DNA of 12,186 nt. Source: Leptospira ellisii. GTDB lineage: Bacteria; Spirochaetota; Leptospiria; Leptospirales; Leptospiraceae. The notes beneath the pieces were generated by a model. The model was not told the origin of the DNA. It searched no databases and worked only from the letters and a program-made list of their open reading frames with translations. The stretch is taken from positions 1-12,186 of the forward strand of contig NZ_NPEF01000078.1 in the NCBI RefSeq assembly GCF_002811955.1, written 5' to 3'. Each line of letters opens with the position of its first letter. The first letter of the stretch is position 1. Below are positions 8,130-12,186 of this stretch, one piece after another. The position numbers and the translations under genes are program-made.

Positions 8130-8600
8130 ATGACGACCGTAACGCCGATACGACACAAGAAAATTCCGGTTCTTTTCCTCTTACTTTTTTTCCACGGATG
8201 CGCCTTTCTCGATCCGTTGTATACGATCGGGGACGAAATCGATTCGGACAAGGTAACGAGGGAAGAAGCCAAAGACAGTTTCTACAGCGCGATCGCGATC
8301 AAGGCGGCCTTGTGCGGTAAGGAAAGTCATCGTTGGATTTTAAAAAAGGCGATCGCTACGTTCTCCGAGGATTTATGCAAAGAGGACAAGGATCTCGACA
8401 TATATTCCGAATCGGACGGATTGCTCCGAAGTTGTTCCAACCGTTACGCGTACGTTAATAAGAACAACGTAACCGTCTGCGTATCCGAAGTTCTATATTC
8501 CCCCTGCGAAACTCCGACCGAGGATAATTTCGGAGTGGGCATAGGTTATACGAATTGTTCGAGTATGCTGCACGCGCGTCCTTATATTTCGGGCATTTGA
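8130..8600 (+). CDS. Small seven-cysteine lipoprotein, Leptospira type
   Basis: 156 residues. The N-terminus is a lipoprotein signal: basic RHKK (8-11), hydrophobic IPVLFLLLFF (12-21), then H-G-C with C24 as the lipidation site. The lipobox F-H-G-C departs from the E. coli L-x-G/A-C form but fits spirochaetal rules. Cysteines fall at 24, 62, 83, 102, 117, 126 and 143, which is seven in all. If C24 carries lipid, six remain for up to three disulfides, which suits a periplasmic or surface location. From memory this resembles the Leptospira-restricted lipoprotein family catalogued as TIGR04452; I cannot confirm the accession. The ATG lacks a clear Shine-Dalgarno, but no better in-frame start precedes the signal peptide. 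It follows the YARHG gene by 129 bases. No function is known to me. Confidence 0.8.
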   Translation: MTTVTPIRHKKIPVLFLLLFFHGCAFLDPLYTIGDEIDSDKVTREEAKDSFYSAIAIKAALCGKESHRWILKKAIATFSEDLCKEDKDLDIYSESDGLLRSCSNRYAYVNKNNVTVCVSEVLYSPCETPTEDNFGVGIGYTNCSSMLHARPYISGI

Positions 8601-8651
8601 ACGATCGATTCCGTTCCTCCGGAAATTTCGTTCGACGGTCTTTCGTATCCG

Positions 8652-8913
8652 CTACCGTTTTGTCTTAACTCTTAAAACGAAGATCGTAAGAACCAACAAC
8701 AAACAGCGCCCACCGTTCCGGAAAAAAGGACCGTGGTCCAGTAAACGTGTACCAACACGAGAATAGAAAAACGAATTGTGTAAAAAGAAGATGAAGTAAA
8801 AAAGCGCGTTTTCTTCATAAGGAAAACGGAATGTTTTTCACCGTCGGTCCGAATCCGAGCAAATCGATCGCGGTCAAAAGAACGATCCTCTGAACGGATC
8901 CCGGTTACGATTA
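8652..8913 (-). pseudogene. Decayed 3' remnant of a multi-helix membrane-protein gene
   Basis: The 381-base gap between the lipoprotein and ilvD has no intact gene. Its minus strand, however, strings together membrane-protein-like pieces in different frames. A weak first piece, LVIVTG, is near 8913. One frame ending at a stop at 8817-8815 reads IVLLTAIDLLGFGPTVK (8886-8836). The next frame, 8819-8652, begins YEENALFYFIFFLHNSFF and ends LLLVLTIFVLRVKTKR before a TAG at 8654-8652. The third frame covers the middle, reading ILVLVHVYWTTVLFSGTV (about 8765-8712). Joined in order, they read like the last three or four helices of a small integral membrane protein ending in a basic tail. At least three frameshifts are needed, and the N-terminal half is missing, since ilvD ends at 8982. 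The remaining bases at 8601-8651 and 8914-8981 show nothing I can name. Confidence 0.6.
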
Positions 8914-8981
8914 CAAGATCGGATTTTCTATCCCGCGTAACTCACGTGGTGTTTGCCAGAGATCCGCGAGATAGATCGTCT

Positions 8982-10664
<1,683 letters not shown>

Positions 10665-10779
10665 CTTTGATTCCTATTCTTGCCTTCCCCGATTCCTTAA
10701 GCCGAAACGGGTTTTATTACGTACAGTTTTGCGGACTTGGTTTCGAGTCAAATGGAAAAGCTCCGAAGACATTTGCGGG

Positions 10780-10803
10780 TTTCGGAAATACGGAATTCCG
10801 AAA
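10780..10803. repeat. Inverted repeat in the ilvD/GST divergent region
   Basis: TTTCGGAA (10780-10787) and TTCCGAAA (10796-10803) are a perfect 8-base inverted repeat around an 8-base spacer. The overlapping CGGAATTCCG (10791-10800) is itself palindromic. On the plus strand an A-run follows, and on the minus strand no T-run follows, so it is not an intrinsic terminator. An operator or an RNA hairpin in the ilvD leader are both possible. Confidence 0.35.
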
Positions 10804-10854
10804 AAAGAAATACGAAAACCGAACGCGTCCGAAAATGACCTCCGAACAGAAACC

Positions 10855-10901
10855 AAAAAACGGCGCGGATCTCTCCATCAAGGACTCGATTCGCGCCGTT
10901 T
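10855..10901 (-). terminator. Intrinsic-terminator-like hairpin facing ilvD (possible attenuator)
   Basis: AAACGGCGCG (10858-10867) pairs perfectly with CGCGCCGTTT (10892-10901). Four inner pairs, including one G-U, extend the stem to 14 pairs around a 16-base loop. On the minus strand the GC-rich stem runs into six T residues (10860-10855), the layout of an intrinsic terminator for leftward transcription. No leftward gene lies just upstream of it. It may therefore be a leader attenuator for ilvD (if ilvD starts upstream) or a block on antisense RNA. Read rightward it would fold in the GST 5' leader, 19 bases before the ribosome site, followed only by TTTCG. Confidence 0.6.
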
Positions 10902-10919
10902 CGAAATCGGATTCATCCC

Positions 10920-10925
10920 AAGGAG
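10920..10925 (+). promoter_or_regulatory. Ribosome binding site that decides the GST start
   Basis: AAGGAG lies 11 bases before the ATG at 10937, with a second short ATAGG directly in front of it. The same reading frame stays open back to an ATG at 10667, but that start has no such signal. It would also place about 90 residues unlike any GST before the thioredoxin fold. Confidence 0.6.
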
Positions 10926-10936
10926 AATGGAATAGG

Positions 10937-11545
10937 ATGCAGAAATTCACCGTTTACGGAATGTCCCTTTCCGGAAATTGCCACAAGGTAAAAACGATCC
11001 TCGAACTCCTGGGATCGCAGTATCGATGGATCGAGATCGATACGAGAAAGGGAGAAACGAAAACGGCGGAATTTCTAAAACTCAATCCGAACGGAAAAAT
11101 TCCGGTTTTGGAATTGGAGGACGGCGTCAGGATTCCGGAATCCAACGCGATCCTTTACTATCTCGCAAGGGACACGGATTTTTTTTCCGAGAACCTTCTG
11201 GAACAAACCCGCATTCTGGAATGGATGTTCTTCGAGCAATACAGTCACGAACCGTACATAGCCGTAAATCGATGGTTGTTGCGGTACACGAAGACCGAAA
11301 ACGAAACCTCCCCTCTCATTCTAACCAACCGCGAAAAAGGAAACAAGGCATTGACGGTAATGGAAGCTCATCTCGGAAACCGGAGTTTTTTCGTCGGGGA
11401 ACGGCTGACGATCGCGGATATCTGTCTCTATGCGTATACTCACGTCGCCGAGGAAGGCGGATTTTCGTTCGACGATTTTCCGAACGTTCGGAAGTGGCTG
11501 CGAAACGTGCGCGACTATCCGAAAATACCCTCCATCCAAGGATGA
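10937..11545 (+). CDS. Glutathione S-transferase family protein
   Basis: 202 residues, typical of cytosolic GSTs. The N-terminal thioredoxin fold spans about 3-78 (FTVYGMSLSGNCHKVK at 4-19). Candidate catalytic residues are S10, S12 or C15; which one acts cannot be told by eye. The cis-proline loop is NPNGKIPVL (50-58, P56), and the gamma-glutamyl-binding pair is E68-S69 in PESNAILYYLA. The all-helical C-terminal half contains ERLTIADICLYAY, the usual N-capping motif before the core helix, and ends PNVRKWLRNV. The family conjugates or reduces electrophiles with glutathione or a related thiol. Whether this organism makes glutathione is not shown here. The start is fixed by AAGGAG, not by the in-frame ATG 270 bases upstream. 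It is divergent from ilvD and 58 bases ahead of the YdjM-like gene, probably on the same transcript. Confidence 0.9.
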   Translation: MQKFTVYGMSLSGNCHKVKTILELLGSQYRWIEIDTRKGETKTAEFLKLNPNGKIPVLELEDGVRIPESNAILYYLARDTDFFSENLLEQTRILEWMFFEQYSHEPYIAVNRWLLRYTKTENETSPLILTNREKGNKALTVMEAHLGNRSFFVGERLTIADICLYAYTHVAEEGGFSFDDFPNVRKWLRNVRDYPKIPSIQG

Positions 11546-11603
11546 AATTCGCGGTCGTCCGGACGCACTTCTTAAAAAACATTCAGGAAATAGAATATAA
11601 AAT

Positions 11604-12167
11604 ATGCCTACGATAATGACTCATACCGCGGTTCCTATCTCGTTTTGGATCGCGTTCGGAAACAAACTCGTTCCGTTCCGGTTGTTTTTGGCGGGAATCG
11701 TGTTTTCGATCCTCCCCGACGCGGACGTGATCGCGTTTAAATTAGGAATTCCTTATGAAAGCGAATGGGGACATCGCGGATTCAGCCATTCGATCCTATT
11801 CGGATTTTCACTTTCGATTTTGGCCTGCGTGTTGACGGGATGGTTTCGAGCGAGAATCGAGATAGTCCTTTTGTATCTGTTCGTTTCCATTTTATCCCAC
11901 GGAGTTTTGGACGCGATGACGAACGGCGGACTCGGAGTAGGATTTTTGATTCCCTATTCTTCGGAGCGTTTTTTTTTCGAACTGCGTCCCATCCGGGTTT
12001 CTCCGATCGGAATCAAAAACTTTTTGACGGAACGGGGAATCGCGGTTCTAAAATCGGAATGGTCCGCGGTTTGGATTCCTCTGTTGTCGGTCTCCGCTTC
12101 GTTGTTTCTTCTGCGAAACTTGATTCGTCGGGTAATCGGCGCAAGTCGCGGCGGCGATAAAAATTGA
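11604..12167 (+). CDS. YdjM-family membrane-bound metal-dependent hydrolase
   Basis: 187 residues with four or five hydrophobic segments (about 25-45, 62-80, 86-101, 109-119 and 156-171). It carries the family's metal-ligand pattern: M-T-H7 near the start, LPDAD (37-41), H57-R-G-F-S-H62, and L-S-H99-G-V-L-D103. These polar residues at helix ends are expected to hold divalent metal at the inner membrane. In E. coli the relative YdjM is under LexA control; its substrate is, to my knowledge, not established. I saw no LexA-type box upstream. MPTIMTH is the standard opening of the family, which favours the ATG at 11604 over the one at 11616; an AGGAAA lies about 14 bases before it. It follows the GST gene by 58 bases. 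The last 19 bases of the window after its stop show nothing. Family call sure, function unknown. Confidence 0.88.
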   Translation: MPTIMTHTAVPISFWIAFGNKLVPFRLFLAGIVFSILPDADVIAFKLGIPYESEWGHRGFSHSILFGFSLSILACVLTGWFRARIEIVLLYLFVSILSHGVLDAMTNGGLGVGFLIPYSSERFFFELRPIRVSPIGIKNFLTERGIAVLKSEWSAVWIPLLSVSASLFLLRNLIRRVIGASRGGDKN

Positions 12168-12186
12168 ACCGGACGAATTCGGCGGA

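Noticed and set aside
8609..8660. A terminator for the lipoprotein gene (TTCCG/CGGAA at 8609-8624, or ACGGT/ACCGT at 8635-8658 followed by TTTTGT)
   Set aside because: Both stems have only five pairs; the second has a 14-base loop. Either could arise by chance, so I did not list one as a feature.
10665..10855. A T-box, a leader peptide or a clear promoter for ilvD
   Set aside because: No T-box core motif and no Ile/Val/Leu-rich short frame is visible. TTGACT read leftward at 10751-10746 is a good -35, but no -10 hexamer falls at a proper distance; TAATAA is 26 bases away.
10667..10936. A 90-residue N-terminal extension of the GST frame
   Set aside because: It has no ribosome site at its ATG and no GST-like sequence, and it would run through the strong inverted repeat at 10858-10901. 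The ATG at 10937 has AAGGAG and starts right at the thioredoxin fold.

Overview
The window looks like ordinary chromosomal DNA from a spirochaete of the genus Leptospira. Four things point there: a small lipoprotein with a relaxed spirochaetal lipobox and seven cysteines, a YARHG-domain exported protein, a fused IcmF-type mutase, and the overall protein style. GC content by eye seems higher than the roughly 35% of L. interrogans, so one of the higher-GC species would fit. Genus is an inference; no rRNA or other marker gene is present. I see no tRNA, rRNA, CRISPR array, insertion sequence, integrase or phage gene.

Layout. (1) Positions 37-2749, minus strand: a tight three-gene unit read leftward, consisting of a PAP2-type membrane phosphatase, a Wzx/MATE-like flippase and a small probable exported protein. 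Genes are 5 bases apart or overlap by ATGA, suggesting translational coupling and an envelope-glycan or lipid role. (2) Positions 2750-2886: a divergent promoter region with a good -35/-10 pair for the rightward genes. (3) Positions 2887-7100, plus strand: a PlsC-like acyltransferase, then, 32 bases on, a 1125-residue fused isobutyryl-CoA mutase/GTPase (IcmF). (4) Positions 7209-8600, plus strand: two exported proteins of unknown role, a YARHG-domain protein and a seven-cysteine lipoprotein. (5) Positions 8601-8981: no intact gene, but the minus strand carries what looks like the frameshifted 3' remnant of a membrane-protein gene. (6) Positions 8982-10664, minus strand: ilvD, dihydroxy-acid dehydratase. 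(7) Positions 10665-10936: a long divergent leader with two inverted repeats, one shaped like an intrinsic terminator facing ilvD. (8) Positions 10937-12167, plus strand: a glutathione S-transferase-like protein and a YdjM-family membrane-bound metal-dependent hydrolase.

How the genes fit together. The metabolic genes suit a fatty-acid-using spirochaete: acyl transfer to lysophosphatidate (PlsC), carbon-skeleton rearrangement of branched/straight C4 acyl-CoA (IcmF) and branched-chain amino-acid synthesis (IlvD). The leftward unit at the start suits envelope polymer assembly. I did not find a convincing undescribed multi-gene system. The points most worth a second look are the decayed membrane-protein gene after ilvD, the terminator-like hairpin in the ilvD/GST divergent leader, the substrate-selectivity residues of IcmF, and the small coupled PAP2-flippase-exported protein unit.
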